Shown one piece after another: positions 7,823 through 14,574 of a stretch of 53,048 bases of DNA. The translations under genes and the position numbers were made by a program. Within the stretch, counting starts at the first letter, position 1. Each line of letters opens with the position of its first letter. Where the stretch lies: IMG/VR virus record IMGVR_UViG_3300042525_000250, positions 1 to 53,048 of that record, one strand, 5' to 3'. The notes below the pieces were generated by a model, which was not told the origin of the DNA, made no database searches, and worked only from the letters and a program-made list of their open reading frames with translations. The DNA is from a virus.

Positions 7823-7981
7823 ATGAGCGACATATTCACATTCCAAGAGTTTAAAGACAGCATGACAGAGGAAGAGGTTAAAGGCTGGCATTACGAAGGT
7901 ATCAGCATATCTGAGCTGTACCACGAGTATTTGCTATCGCTCGACCCACCATGCAATTACCGCCCAGAGTGGGCGTATTAA
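7823..7981 (+). CDS. Small acidic protein
   Basis: 52 residues, MSDIFTFQEFKDSMTEEEVK to a final RPEWAY. ACGGAG lies about 8 nt before the ATG, and a near-consensus promoter stands 84 bp upstream, so it is a monocistronic early message or the lead gene of one. The product is acidic and probably helical (FQEFKDSMTEEEVKGWHYEG, then SELYHEYLLSL). The family is not recognised. Small acidic early proteins in phages are often inhibitors or DNA mimics; nothing here proves that. Confidence 0.7.
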   Translation: MSDIFTFQEFKDSMTEEEVKGWHYEGISISELYHEYLLSLDPPCNYRPEWAY

Positions 7982-8026
7982 AATAATGACGTAAGCCCTA
8001 TCTAGTAGTGGGTTAAAACACTAGAG

Positions 8027-8078
8027 GGTAGAGGAGTGGGGGTCACCATGTAAAGTTCAAAAACCTGCTTGCTCTACC
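8027..8078 (+). other. Possible structured RNA element
   Basis: In the 253-bp gap between two small genes, arms GGTAGAG (8027-8033) and CTCTACC (8072-8078) pair perfectly around 38 nt. Just upstream is an imperfect stem (CCCT and CTAGT with ACTAGAGGG, about 7996-8028). An ATG followed at once by TAA (8048-8053) has a purine-rich site before it. It is too short for a tRNA and lacks a T-arm. A small RNA or leader structure is possible. Confidence 0.3.
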
Positions 8079-8101
8079 ACTTATAAATCAAACACTTACG
8101 C

Positions 8102-8130
8102 TTGACATAGCCTACCAATAGGCGTATAAT
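8102..8130 (+). promoter_or_regulatory. Sigma70 promoter (full consensus)
   Basis: TTGACA (8102-8107), 17-bp spacer, TATAAT (8125-8130), continuing ATGTACCA as in the 7711 promoter. Transcription should start near 8137. A 5-bp hairpin (GTCCC / GGGAC, 8152-8166) and palindrome copy 6 follow in the leader. Confidence 0.92.
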
Positions 8131-8182
8131 ATGTACCAGATGTAAAGAGTCGTCCCCTCAAGGGACTGCAAACTGAATCGGT

Positions 8183-8201
8183 AGGATATACGGTATATCC
8201 T
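8183..8201. promoter_or_regulatory. 19-bp palindrome, copy 6 (central base G)
   Basis: AGGATATACGGTATATCCT with flanking T and A (21 bp symmetrical). It lies about 46 nt into the transcript from the 8102 promoter and 33 nt before the ATG at 8235, the same arrangement as copy 5. Confidence 0.8.
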
Positions 8202-8234
8202 ATTAAACCAACACCGAAACATGAGGATACAACA

Positions 8235-8405
8235 ATGAACATATATTCAAAAGATAGTGACGGCGGTATCACGCACTGCTGGTCATTCAGTACACGGTAT
8301 CAAGCTGAGAAGTTTTTAAGAGACCTGCGAAGAGCAGGACGTATGACTCACTGGTACATCATATCAAGTCTTGATTACGACAAAGCTAAACGGAGATACG
8401 CATGA
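8235..8405 (+). CDS. Small hypothetical protein
   Basis: 56 residues, MNIYSKDSDGGITHCWSF to a basic C-terminus ending KAKRRYA. The site CATGAGGAT before the ATG matches that before the gene at 5930. A strand-helix-strand layout is likely: HCWSFSTRYQAEKFLRDLRRAG, then THWYIISSLD. This resembles small phage proteins that read like one half of a double-stranded-RNA-binding-type fold, but I cannot assign it. It overlaps the next gene by ATGA and is cotranscribed with it. Confidence 0.75.
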   Translation: MNIYSKDSDGGITHCWSFSTRYQAEKFLRDLRRAGRMTHWYIISSLDYDKAKRRYA

Positions 8406-8989
8406 ACCACGTTCATTTAACAAAAGGTAGTGGCAAATTAGCTGGTATCACCAGCATCAATACACCTACATCAACCAACCCATTCTGCCAATCCATGCAG
8501 AAAACAGACAGCGTGTGCAAGTCATGCTACGCACAACGCTATGAGAAGCTACGCCCTAATGTAGTGACAGCGTTCGAGCGCAACAAGTTTTTATCCGAGA
8601 GAGAGTTACTACCTCAAGAGATACCCGCTATCAATGAACAGATAGCACGGTTCGCAAGTTACGGCGAACTCATTAACATGATGCACTTTATTAACCTATT
8701 GCGCATTGCGTTAGCTAACCCGCGAACCATCTTCACACTGTGGACTAAACGCTATCGTATTGTACAGCGCGTGCTTAAGCTAATGGGTAAACCCGACAAT
8801 CTTATCCTTATCTATAGCAGTCCTATAGTAGGTAAGGTGAGCGCACTACCTAAAGGCTTTGACAAAGTATTCACTGCGTTTGCTAAAGGTACGGACACTA
8901 CTGACATTAACTGTCACGGGGCGTGCAACGACTGTCGTTTGTGCTACTCACACAACAACACAACATTCATCAATGAGATTATTAAATAG
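8402..8989 (+). CDS. Gp88-like cysteine-rich protein
   Basis: 195 residues. Cysteines cluster at CQSMQKTDSVCKSCYAQRYE near the N-terminus (about residues 26-43) and at CHGACNDCRLCYS near the C-terminus (about 173-185). Between them are VVTAFERNKFLSE and ARFASYGELIN. This pattern matches the phage 'gene product 88' family as I remember it, proteins often labelled radical-SAM-like because of the CxxCYA motif. The cysteines could bind an iron-sulfur cluster or zinc. Biochemical role is unknown. Its stop codon lies inside palindrome copy 7. Confidence 0.7.
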   Translation: MNHVHLTKGSGKLAGITSINTPTSTNPFCQSMQKTDSVCKSCYAQRYEKLRPNVVTAFERNKFLSERELLPQEIPAINEQIARFASYGELINMMHFINLLRIALANPRTIFTLWTKRYRIVQRVLKLMGKPDNLILIYSSPIVGKVSALPKGFDKVFTAFAKGTDTTDINCHGACNDCRLCYSHNNTTFINEIIK

Positions 8990-9006
8990 GATATACGGTA
9001 TATCCT
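8988..9006. promoter_or_regulatory. 19-bp palindrome, copy 7 (central base G)
   Basis: AGGATATACGGTATATCCT. The first two bases are the last two of the TAG stop of the preceding gene, and the site ends 19 nt before the next ATG. A regulatory element pushed against a stop codon in so compact a genome suggests its place between genes matters. Confidence 0.8.
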
Positions 9007-9025
9007 AATCAACTGGAGAACTATC

Positions 9026-9877
9026 ATGACATTATCAACATCAGCAATGCTTTGCACCTTAAACATCTCAATCTGGACAGCACGCAAGCTCGACAAGAAA
9101 GTATCACAGGATGTGGACACAGCTAACTCAACTCGCACCAAAGCAGGTAACTATCACAAGAACCTGCTGGCAGGTGACGACTCACTTGCCAAGATACAAA
9201 AGATTGCGAGCGAGGCTCGCACCTACCACTCACGGTACACATCGCCTTGGAATGACAACGGTCAGCGTCTACTGACCACCGCTTACTTCCTTGAGTACAA
9301 GCGTACGATGGGTGACTACGAGCGCAAGTTCTGGGATGAGGTCGATGCGTTCCTACCTCAGTACGGTCTTAAGATATCAGCGGCGGCGTTTCAATTAGGT
9401 AAGCTGTTTGACCGTGACGAGTACCCCGAAGAAGATAAAGTCCGCAGTAAGTTTAGCTTTGGGATTAACTTCACCCCAGTACCAGAGTCAGGTGACTTCC
9501 GTGTAGACATTCAATCAGAGGAGGTAGCTGAGTTACGTCGTCAGTACGATGAGATGTATGAGTACAACATCGCTAAGGTTAATCGTGATGCGTGGGATAG
9601 GCTGTATGACACGCTTACCCAACTGAGCTTTGGCTTGCGCACTAACGATGATGGTACAAAGGGTAAGATATACGACAGCGTGTATTCATCAGCGTCCGAG
9701 CTGTGCGAGTTACTGCGTCACCTCAATATAAACAATGACACGCAACTGGAGGATATGCGCCAGCGTCTCGAAGATACCATCATGGGTATTGATACGAAGG
9801 ACATAAAACAGAGCGACTTCATGCGCTCACAAATCAAAAAAGATGTCGATGCTATGCTCGACAAGTGGAACGACTAG
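9026..9877 (+). CDS. DUF3150-like protein, partner of MoxR/VWA genes
   Basis: 283 residues. Start ATG at 9026 behind TGGAGAACTATC, a site form repeated before several genes here. N-terminal SIWTARKLDKKVSQDV, then KNLLAGDDSLAKIQKIASEARTYHSRYTSPW, then a helical C-terminal half with DAWDRLYDTLTQLSFGL. This is how I recall DUF3150 proteins, which in proteobacteria and phages sit beside MoxR-type ATPases and VWA proteins; that arrangement is found here. Function of the family is not established. Probably the first gene of the module that runs to 14209. Confidence 0.7.
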   Translation: MTLSTSAMLCTLNISIWTARKLDKKVSQDVDTANSTRTKAGNYHKNLLAGDDSLAKIQKIASEARTYHSRYTSPWNDNGQRLLTTAYFLEYKRTMGDYERKFWDEVDAFLPQYGLKISAAAFQLGKLFDRDEYPEEDKVRSKFSFGINFTPVPESGDFRVDIQSEEVAELRRQYDEMYEYNIAKVNRDAWDRLYDTLTQLSFGLRTNDDGTKGKIYDSVYSSASELCELLRHLNINNDTQLEDMRQRLEDTIMGIDTKDIKQSDFMRSQIKKDVDAMLDKWND

Positions 9878-9886
9878 GAGAACATC

Positions 9887-10282
9887 ATGGGATACCGTAG
9901 CACAGTAGCATTTGTGATTAGTTTTGAAACAAGAGAACAACTAGACAACTATCTAGCACCACGTCTGCTAGATGAGAACCTTAAGAACGATAGAGAAAAC
10001 TTCTCGCGTATCGCTTGGGATGATGCGTCTGTTATGTATTACTCGGAAGAAATAAAGTGGTATGACGAGTACGAAGATGTCAGAGCTCTAACTAAGTTAT
10101 ACAAGGGTGTTATCGAGGCGGGAGGTGCATACCGTTTCATCCGTGTGGGTGAGGACGATAGAGATATAGACGATGAGTCGGGCGACTCAGATAATGTAGA
10201 GTCTTTCTATGATGACTTCTACCCAGTAACAACAATACAAACCCCAACCACTATCAAATTAACATTCGGAGAAGAACAATGA
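9887..10282 (+). CDS. Hypothetical phage protein
   Basis: 131 residues, opening MGYRSTVAFVISFETREQLD, a start shared with a widespread group of small phage proteins I have no function for. The rest is acidic: SEEIKWYDEYEDVRALTKLYK and a stretch RVGEDDRDIDDESGDSDN. Predicted as a small alpha/beta domain with an acidic tail. It sits between the DUF3150-like gene (9-nt gap) and the AAA+ gene (ATGA overlap), so it is coexpressed with both and may be part of the same complex. Confidence 0.8.
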   Translation: MGYRSTVAFVISFETREQLDNYLAPRLLDENLKNDRENFSRIAWDDASVMYYSEEIKWYDEYEDVRALTKLYKGVIEAGGAYRFIRVGEDDRDIDDESGDSDNVESFYDDFYPVTTIQTPTTIKLTFGEEQ

Positions 10283-11349
10283 AACCATACAGCTCAATTA
10301 CTATGCAAAACGCAATCGACCTTATCAACGCAATCGGCGACACGACCACAGTCTTGGTACAGGGCGAGATGGGGATAGGCAAGTCATCTATTCTTAAATC
10401 CCTACAGCAACAGCACCCCGACCATGTGGTGTGCTATGTAGACATCACGACTAAGGATGTTGGTGACTTCCTTGTACCACAGGTGCGCCAGCTAGACGGT
10501 ACGTCTGTCTGCTCATTCATACCCAACGAGGAGTTTGGCTTTCACCTCAACAAGCCTGTGATTATTATGCTTGATGAGATAGGCAAGGCTAGTAAGTCTG
10601 TGATGAATGCGTGTCTTAGACTCATGCTCGAGCGTAAGCTCGGCACACATAGTTTGCCCGAAGGCTCTATAGTATTTGCTACTACTAACCTATCAGCAGA
10701 GGGTATCGGTGATAATCTGCCACCTCATGCAAGAAACCGTGTGGACGTGGTTAAGGTACGCAAACCAACCTCAGAAGAGTGGCGTCTTGGCTTTGCTATG
10801 GGTGCAGGTGTTGACCCAGTGGTTATTGCGACAGCTAACGAGTACCCTGCTATGTTCGCATCGTTCGAAGACTACGAGAAACCAACTCAGAACGAGTACA
10901 TCTACGACCCACGAGTACCACGAGCGGCGTTCGTTACACCACGCAGTATGGAAGCGGCAAGTAATATCCTCAAGCGTTGCCGTCACCTACCAGAAGACGT
11001 GCTATACCATGCGCTTATTGGTGTGATTGGTGAGCGTGCGACTATGGATATGATGAACATCCTCAAGTTAGATAACACCATGCCCGCATGGCGTGAGATT
11101 GTATCTGAGCCAACTACTACACAAGTACCAAGTAACGGCGCATCAGTCTGTCTTATAGTCTCTAAGGCTTTGCATAACGTAGAGAAAGATACGTTCGATG
11201 CGTGGATGACGTACTTAAACCGTATGACCCGTGAGGCGCAAGCTATGTTCGCTATGTCAGTGATGAGCGGTAAATCCCCCAAGCGTGACATCGCAGTACG
11301 CAACAAATCATTCACCTCATGGTGTGTAACTAACGGCTACTTATTCTAG
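10279..11349 (+). CDS. MoxR-type AAA+ ATPase
   Basis: 356 residues. Walker A GEMGIGKS (29-36), Walker B VIIMLDE (94-100), a sensor-type stretch FATTNLSAEGIGDNLPPHARNR ending in the arginine-finger region (about 134-155). MoxR ATPases form hexamers that remodel partner proteins, usually working with a VWA-domain protein encoded beside them, as here. It overlaps the preceding gene by ATGA and stands 9 nt before the VWA gene. Target in the infected cell is unknown. Confidence 0.9.
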   Translation: MKPYSSITMQNAIDLINAIGDTTTVLVQGEMGIGKSSILKSLQQQHPDHVVCYVDITTKDVGDFLVPQVRQLDGTSVCSFIPNEEFGFHLNKPVIIMLDEIGKASKSVMNACLRLMLERKLGTHSLPEGSIVFATTNLSAEGIGDNLPPHARNRVDVVKVRKPTSEEWRLGFAMGAGVDPVVIATANEYPAMFASFEDYEKPTQNEYIYDPRVPRAAFVTPRSMEAASNILKRCRHLPEDVLYHALIGVIGERATMDMMNILKLDNTMPAWREIVSEPTTTQVPSNGASVCLIVSKALHNVEKDTFDAWMTYLNRMTREAQAMFAMSVMSGKSPKRDIAVRNKSFTSWCVTNGYLF

Positions 11350-11358
11350 GAGATAATC

Positions 11359-12528
11359 ATGAAAGCAGAAGACCGCATACTCAAGGCGCACATTGCGCTG
11401 ATGCAAGACACCCGCACCTTAGCCTACTCTGGCATTATCATGGTGGGCAAAGCAGTCATTACCGATGACATAGACACAGCCGCTACCAATGGACGTGATG
11501 TGTTTTATGGTCGTGCGTTTATTGACAGCTTAACTGACCAAGAGATACGCGGTCTTGTACTGCATGAAGCCAAGCACAAACTCTACCAGCACTTCTTTAT
11601 CTGGCAGAAACTATTCGAGGAAGACCACGAGCTTACGAATGCCGCGTGTGACTTTGTGATTAACCTCGAGATACTAGACATTGATAGGGGCGGTAGCTTT
11701 ATTAAGTTGCCCGAGTGTGGGTGTATCGATGAGCAGTATCGTGGTATGAATACCGCAGAGGTATACGCTAAACTCAAGGAGCAGTATGGTGATAAGCAAA
11801 GCCGTGCGAGTAAGGGTGGTAAAGGATTACCCGAAGGGTTAGATGAACATCAGTGGCAAGATGCCGTGTCGCTGTCGCCCGAAGAGAGGGAACAGTTATC
11901 TCGTGAAATCGATAGCGCAGTCCGCACTGGCGCACTGCTGGCAGGTAAACAAGGCGGTGATATTGACCGCAACTTCGAAGCTCTTATGGAATCGAAAGTA
12001 GACTGGCGTGAGCAACTGCGTGAGTTCGTATCATCAACGTGCGCTGGCAAAGGTGACAGCACATGGGCAAAACCAAGTAGACGCTGGCTTTCTCAAGATA
12101 TCTATATGCCCAGTCAGATTAGCGAAACAATAGGCTCTATATGTGTTGCGATTGATACATCGGGTTCTATTGATGACGAGGCGATTACCAAAGCCTTGAG
12201 TGAGGTGGTAGCTATATGCGACAATACAACTCCAGAGAAGGTTGACCTTCTCTACTGGGATACAGATGTTGCATCTCATGAGCAGTACCGCGAGGATAAC
12301 TACGCGGGTCTAGTTAACTCTACTAAACCTGCTGGCGGTGGTGGTACAGACGTAGGCTGTGTGATGCAGTATATAGATGACAACAAGCTCAAGCCAGAGT
12401 GTACGATTATTATCACTGACGGTTACACGGACTTTCCTAGAGAGCACCCTACGTACCCTGTGATATGGGTTATTGTTGGCGGTAGTAATGTCGTGCCACC
12501 GTTCGGTAGTGTGATTAGGTTAGATTAG
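11359..12528 (+). CDS. Putative metallopeptidase with C-terminal VWA domain
   Basis: 389 residues. N-terminal domain carries HEAKH (residues 69-73), an HExxH zinc-protease motif, within LVLHEAKHKLYQHF. The C-terminal von Willebrand A domain has the metal-site motif DTSGS (266-270) in ICVAIDTSGSIDD, a later GGGGTDVG and TIIITDGYTDFP. This layout is that of DUF2201-type proteins that pair with MoxR ATPases. Co-occurrence with the ATPase next door is strong support. Whether the protease is active, and on what, cannot be told from sequence. Six paralogous small genes follow 2 nt after its stop. Confidence 0.9.
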   Translation: MKAEDRILKAHIALMQDTRTLAYSGIIMVGKAVITDDIDTAATNGRDVFYGRAFIDSLTDQEIRGLVLHEAKHKLYQHFFIWQKLFEEDHELTNAACDFVINLEILDIDRGGSFIKLPECGCIDEQYRGMNTAEVYAKLKEQYGDKQSRASKGGKGLPEGLDEHQWQDAVSLSPEEREQLSREIDSAVRTGALLAGKQGGDIDRNFEALMESKVDWREQLREFVSSTCAGKGDSTWAKPSRRWLSQDIYMPSQISETIGSICVAIDTSGSIDDEAITKALSEVVAICDNTTPEKVDLLYWDTDVASHEQYREDNYAGLVNSTKPAGGGGTDVGCVMQYIDDNKLKPECTIIITDGYTDFPREHPTYPVIWVIVGGSNVVPPFGSVIRLD

Positions 12529-12530
12529 TC

Positions 12531-12791
12531 ATGATTGAAGTATCTCGTACTTTAACTGAAGGAGAATGGTGGGTATCACCAATAGGTCGTAATACATTTG
12601 GTGAGCCTCACTCTACCTACCCACTTAATCGGAGCGTACTCGACTTAGAAAAAGAATTACCTCCCTTGTTATATGGTAGATACTGTATGTTGCGTATAGC
12701 AAAACATGGGGAACAGCATGAGGGACTCGGAGTTGTTTATAAGTACGTGGATGGTGAGCCCTATAAGTTCTATATATGTGAGGAGGAGTGA
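12531..12791 (+). CDS. Small paralogue 1 of 6 (YICEEE family)
   Basis: 86 residues. First of six tandem relatives. Shared core: LPPLLYGRYCMLRIA, then GLGVVYK, ending YICEEE. The ATG at 12531 lies 2 nt after the VWA stop with no good ribosome site, so translation probably depends on reinitiation. The final codons GAG GAG GAG (12780-12788) are the ribosome site of paralogue 2, whose ATG shares one base with this gene's TGA. Function unknown; the position ties it to the MoxR/VWA pair. Confidence 0.85.
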   Translation: MIEVSRTLTEGEWWVSPIGRNTFGEPHSTYPLNRSVLDLEKELPPLLYGRYCMLRIAKHGEQHEGLGVVYKYVDGEPYKFYICEEE

Positions 12792-13066
12792 TGATTAGGT
12801 TACAGCAAAGGATATCTGAGGATGGGTGGATGATAACTCCCTATAATCCAGAACCCCATAACCCAACAGTTCACGATGAGCCAATGTCTAAACAAAAATA
12901 CATATGTACACTAGACAACAACCTACAAGATGACCTGCTTCCATTAGTATACAAAAGATACTGCCTGTTGAAGTTAGCCCCATCAGATGAATGGGTGAGT
13001 GGGGTAGGTAAAGTAATTAGATACAACAACGGTACTTGCCAGTTCTTTATATATGAGGAGGAGTAG
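12791..13066 (+). CDS. Small paralogue 2 of 6
   Basis: 91 residues, MIRLQQRISEDGWMITPY to FFIYEEE. Start ATG at 12791 chosen because GAGGAGGAG of the upstream gene is a few bases before it and the stop/start overlap is TGATG. Core LLPLVYKRYCLLKLA and GVGKVIRY align with paralogue 1, and WWVSP there aligns with GWMITP here. The three GAG codons at 13055-13063 again serve as ribosome site for the next gene. No recognised domain. Confidence 0.85.
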   Translation: MIRLQQRISEDGWMITPYNPEPHNPTVHDEPMSKQKYICTLDNNLQDDLLPLVYKRYCLLKLAPSDEWVSGVGKVIRYNNGTCQFFIYEEE

Positions 13067-13410
13067 TGATTAGAATTAGATTCTTTGACGGTAAAAATAT
13101 TGTGCAGGTAGTAAAAGAAATATTTCCTACTGAGCATTATGGAATACCAGAGCAGATGATAGCTCATAAAGTAGCCCAAGCATCAAACGGGTATATTTCT
13201 TTTGCATCAAATCCATTTAGCCAAGAGTTTACAACGGGCGTAATGCAAGCAAATAAAGCACCCTCAGAAATCATACGCTTTAAGTCCCTGTCTATGCATA
13301 TACAGGAGAAGGTGAGCTTGCTTAAAGTAGGTGAGGTAGGTGAGTGGCTTGAAGGTATAGGAGGTAAAAGTATTAATGGTGCGTACTATATATGTGAGGA
13401 GGAGGAGTAG
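13066..13410 (+). CDS. Small paralogue 3 of 6 (GTG start)
   Basis: 114 residues, the longest member. The GTG start shares its first G with the upstream TAG stop (TAGTG). Core MHIQEKVSLLKVGEVGEWLEGIGG and a tail YYICEEEE with four glutamates, from GAG x4 at 13396-13407. The N-terminal 60 residues are unlike paralogues 1 and 2 and more variable than the core. Function unknown. Confidence 0.85.
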   Translation: MIRIRFFDGKNIVQVVKEIFPTEHYGIPEQMIAHKVAQASNGYISFASNPFSQEFTTGVMQANKAPSEIIRFKSLSMHIQEKVSLLKVGEVGEWLEGIGGKSINGAYYICEEEE

Positions 13411-13703
13411 TGATAGCCTTTAAATGGGATGACAAAGTAAAGCGTACTTGTAGAGTGAGAGGTGTTGATGTAGGGGTAGGGATAGAACTTTTTCAAACGG
13501 GTATTTTTAATACTGAGGGCTATTCTAAGTACCCTACTGATTGTGTTACAGAACTTTATTTCGATGACCTGCCAGATATTATCCAAGCTCGTGTAACTAT
13601 GTTTATGTTAGTAAAACCTTTGCAGCAACATATAGAAGGTGTAGGGGTTTATGCGACTGACGGGAATGTACATTCCTTTATGTATATCTACGAGGAGGAG
13701 TAG
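13410..13703 (+). CDS. Small paralogue 4 of 6 (GTG start)
   Basis: 97 residues, reading VIAFKWDDKVKRTCRVRGVD from a GTG that overlaps the upstream TAG by one base. Core LPDIIQARVTMFMLVKP, EGVGVYATDG and tail YIYEEE. It is closest to paralogue 5 (VIAFYWLDKETGECTVKGV), so these two may be the most recent duplication. GAG codons at 13692-13700 form the next ribosome site. Confidence 0.85.
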   Translation: MIAFKWDDKVKRTCRVRGVDVGVGIELFQTGIFNTEGYSKYPTDCVTELYFDDLPDIIQARVTMFMLVKPLQQHIEGVGVYATDGNVHSFMYIYEEE

Positions 13704-13990
13704 TGATAGCATTTTACTGGTTAGATAAAGAAACGGGGGAGTGTACAGTTAAGGGGGTGCGTAATGGATATCCTGTAGCATTAGTGCATAGCACTATAAA
13801 AAACCCAGAACCCGATTCAAGATACATTACGTATTTTGGGGAGAGGGGTGAGCGTACTCATATACTGCTACTACCTAAATACATTCAAGAAAGAGTATCA
13901 GTATTACGAGTTGCTTCTTTTAACGAGTACATAGAAGGCATAGGCATTAAACTGGGGGCTGAGGTATGCTACATTTGTGAGGAGGAATAA
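13703..13990 (+). CDS. Small paralogue 5 of 6 (GTG start)
   Basis: 95 residues. GTG start overlaps the upstream TAG. Core LPKYIQERVSVLRVA, EYIEGIGIKLG and tail YICEEE; the last Glu codon is GAA, followed by TAA, so the ribosome site for paralogue 6 reads GAGGAGGAATAA before TTG. N-terminal half AFYWLDKETGECTVKG matches paralogue 4. Function unknown. Confidence 0.85.
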   Translation: MIAFYWLDKETGECTVKGVRNGYPVALVHSTIKNPEPDSRYITYFGERGERTHILLLPKYIQERVSVLRVASFNEYIEGIGIKLGAEVCYICEEE

Positions 13991-14209
13991 TTGACGTTAT
14001 TAGTAGACTTAGGTAAGAAAACTGCTGTACCATTAGATGACGCTCTCCCTACTAGGGAGATGAAAGAAATACAATTTGAGGAGGTTAGCGAATTAACCCC
14101 GCCTGTACCCGATAACATAGCTTTACTGCAAGTTGCGCCTGTTGGTGAGATTGTAGGTGGTGTCGGTGTGAATAGGGGTGACGGTATATTTTTAGTGTGT
14201 GAGACGTAA
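13991..14209 (+). CDS. Small paralogue 6 of 6, lacking the Glu tail (TTG start)
   Basis: 72 residues from a TTG directly after the TAA of paralogue 5. The core is shortened but recognisable: VPDNIALLQVAPVGEIVGGVGVNRGDGIFLVCET. It ends CET instead of CEEE. It is the last gene of the array and has no coupled gene behind it, which fits the idea that the Glu tail exists to encode a ribosome site. A 10-bp hairpin follows 6 nt after the stop. Confidence 0.75.
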   Translation: MTLLVDLGKKTAVPLDDALPTREMKEIQFEEVSELTPPVPDNIALLQVAPVGEIVGGVGVNRGDGIFLVCET

Positions 14210-14215
14210 AAAGAA

Positions 14216-14239
14216 GATTCCGTACGCAAGTACGGAATC
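14216..14239 (+). promoter_or_regulatory. Strong intercistronic hairpin with GNRA loop
   Basis: Perfect 10-bp arms GATTCCGTAC and GTACGGAATC closed by GCAA, placed 6 nt after the last paralogue's stop. No T run follows, so it is not a standard intrinsic terminator. It may protect the 3' end of a processed array mRNA, or mark an RNase cleavage site. About 100 nt without a clear gene follow it. Confidence 0.6.
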
Positions 14240-14337
14240 CCTAAGAGAGGAGTAACACATGAAGCACAAGACTCTAGGATAGGTAGAGATATGTGTGAAT
14301 ACTCTAGCATAAATAATTTAAGTAGCAAGAGGTCGAT

Positions 14338-14574
14338 ATGATTAAGGTTGTAGAAATTCGTAGTGATGCGTCTAATGTTGTGGAGGATGCTGTAAATAGG
14401 CTTAGTAGTGCAGGGCTTACTATGCAGTTCATAGATAGACTAACACTTAAGGTATGGAACGGTGACCCCAACTGCCCAGTGCATATGATATGGTTTGGCT
14501 CACTCAATGGGCAGACTAAAACGGTAGTAGTGAACAGAATAATTAAGGAGCTGTGTGATGGCAAAGACGCCTGA
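14338..14574 (+). CDS. Small hypothetical protein
   Basis: 78 residues, MIKVVEIRSDASNVVEDAVNRL and on. Ribosome site AAGAGG upstream. Looks like a compact alpha/beta fold: strand IKVVEIRS, helix NVVEDAVNRLSSAG, strands MQFIDRLTLKVWNG and HMIWFGSLNG, helix VVVNRIIKELC. Its last 17 bp overlap the nuclease gene downstream, and its AAGGAG near the end is that gene's ribosome site. Family not recognised. Confidence 0.78.
   Translation: MIKVVEIRSDASNVVEDAVNRLSSAGLTMQFIDRLTLKVWNGDPNCPVHMIWFGSLNGQTKTVVVNRIIKELCDGKDA

Noticed and set aside
8027-8078. tRNA or tRNA fragment
   Set aside because: The 7-bp end stem encloses only 38 nt, with no anticodon arm or T-arm consensus.
14291-14341. 16-codon frame whose TGA overlaps the next ATG, possible leader peptide
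   Set aside because: Too short to support and no regulatory context; the overlap can arise by chance.
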